36,843 nt of DNA from CAZGUG01 sp964529035 (GTDB lineage Bacteria; Bacillota; Clostridia; Ch29): contig CAZGUG010000016.1 of NCBI GenBank assembly GCA_964529035.1, positions 1 to 36,843 of the forward strand. The letters run 5' to 3'. Shown here piece after piece: positions 36,843 through 36,843 of this stretch. The position numbers and the translations under genes were made by a program. The notes under the pieces are model-generated. The model was not told the DNA's origin. It made no database searches and worked only from the letters and a program-made list of their open reading frames with translations. Each line of letters begins with the position of its first letter. Within the stretch, counting starts at the first letter, position 1.

Positions 36843-36843
36843 G

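Noticed and set aside
1..36843. CRISPR arrays, rRNA, tRNA, intact insertion sequences, phage genes
   Set aside because: None found: no regular spaced repeats, no RNA gene signatures and no transposase or integrase motifs in any frame.

Overview
This window looks like a draft scaffold from a strictly anaerobic, low-to-mid GC Clostridia-type Firmicute. Support for this: a butyrate/beta-oxidation gene set with ferredoxin-fused EtfA, Feo iron uptake, an AcoR-like sigma-54 activator next to a tungsten-type aldehyde:ferredoxin oxidoreductase, SLH cell-surface protein, strong AGGAGG ribosome sites, and no oxygen respiration genes. Three 100-base N blocks (18021-18120, 28381-28480, 31740-31839) are assembly gaps; two of them interrupt genes. 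No rRNA, tRNA, CRISPR array or intact mobile element was found.

Layout. 1-5871: etfB (3' end), etfA with two [4Fe-4S] sites, thiolase, 3-hydroxyacyl-CoA dehydrogenase, acyl-CoA dehydrogenase and crotonase, one strand, together making a reversible crotonyl/butyryl-CoA module with probable electron bifurcation. 5893-9650: terminator, Fur-type operator and promoter, then feoA-feoB-Cys-rich FeoB partner-yibE/F. 9677-12520 (minus): two half-size Gate-domain membrane proteins, a 35-residue membrane peptide and a DUF4153 protein. 12691-15267: DUF362/ferredoxin protein, flavodoxin and an unknown multi-span membrane protein, a possible redox module. 15438-16694: ECF sigma factor apparently fused to a DUF4367-like sensor domain. 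16832-19212: CofE-like ligase, gap, membrane-anchored thioredoxin and CcdA. 19238-19434: relic of a MerR/TipAS regulator with its promoter intact.

19431-24750 (minus): sigma-54 activator, then a -24/-12 promoter, AOR, its radical SAM maturase and a MoaD-like protein: a self-contained tungsten-enzyme unit with visible candidate activator sites. 24940-26224 (minus): a DUF5320-like leader fragment, DUF134 and an Mrp/NBP35 ATPase. 26396-28367: MarR regulator and ArsA-family ATPase plus a small partner, tied together by a shared palindrome. 28599-31316: OmpR-type response regulator, histidine kinase and a secreted DUF2680 protein. 31513-32967: COG3044-type ABC-class ATPase (gap inside). 33208-34440: SLH protein. 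34592-36723: lipoprotein and a NapH-like 4Fe-4S/FMN-binding membrane protein; the lipoprotein promoter shares a 32-base regulatory block with the DUF2680 promoter, which suggests that the two-component system controls both.

Most informative regulatory observations: paired TGTTnC-N5-GRAACA sites plus a sigma-54 promoter before AOR; the ATATTACG-N5-CGAAATAT operator at marR and arsA; and the direct-repeat promoter pair at 30708 and 34530. All functions are inferred by reading the sequence; no database search was run.
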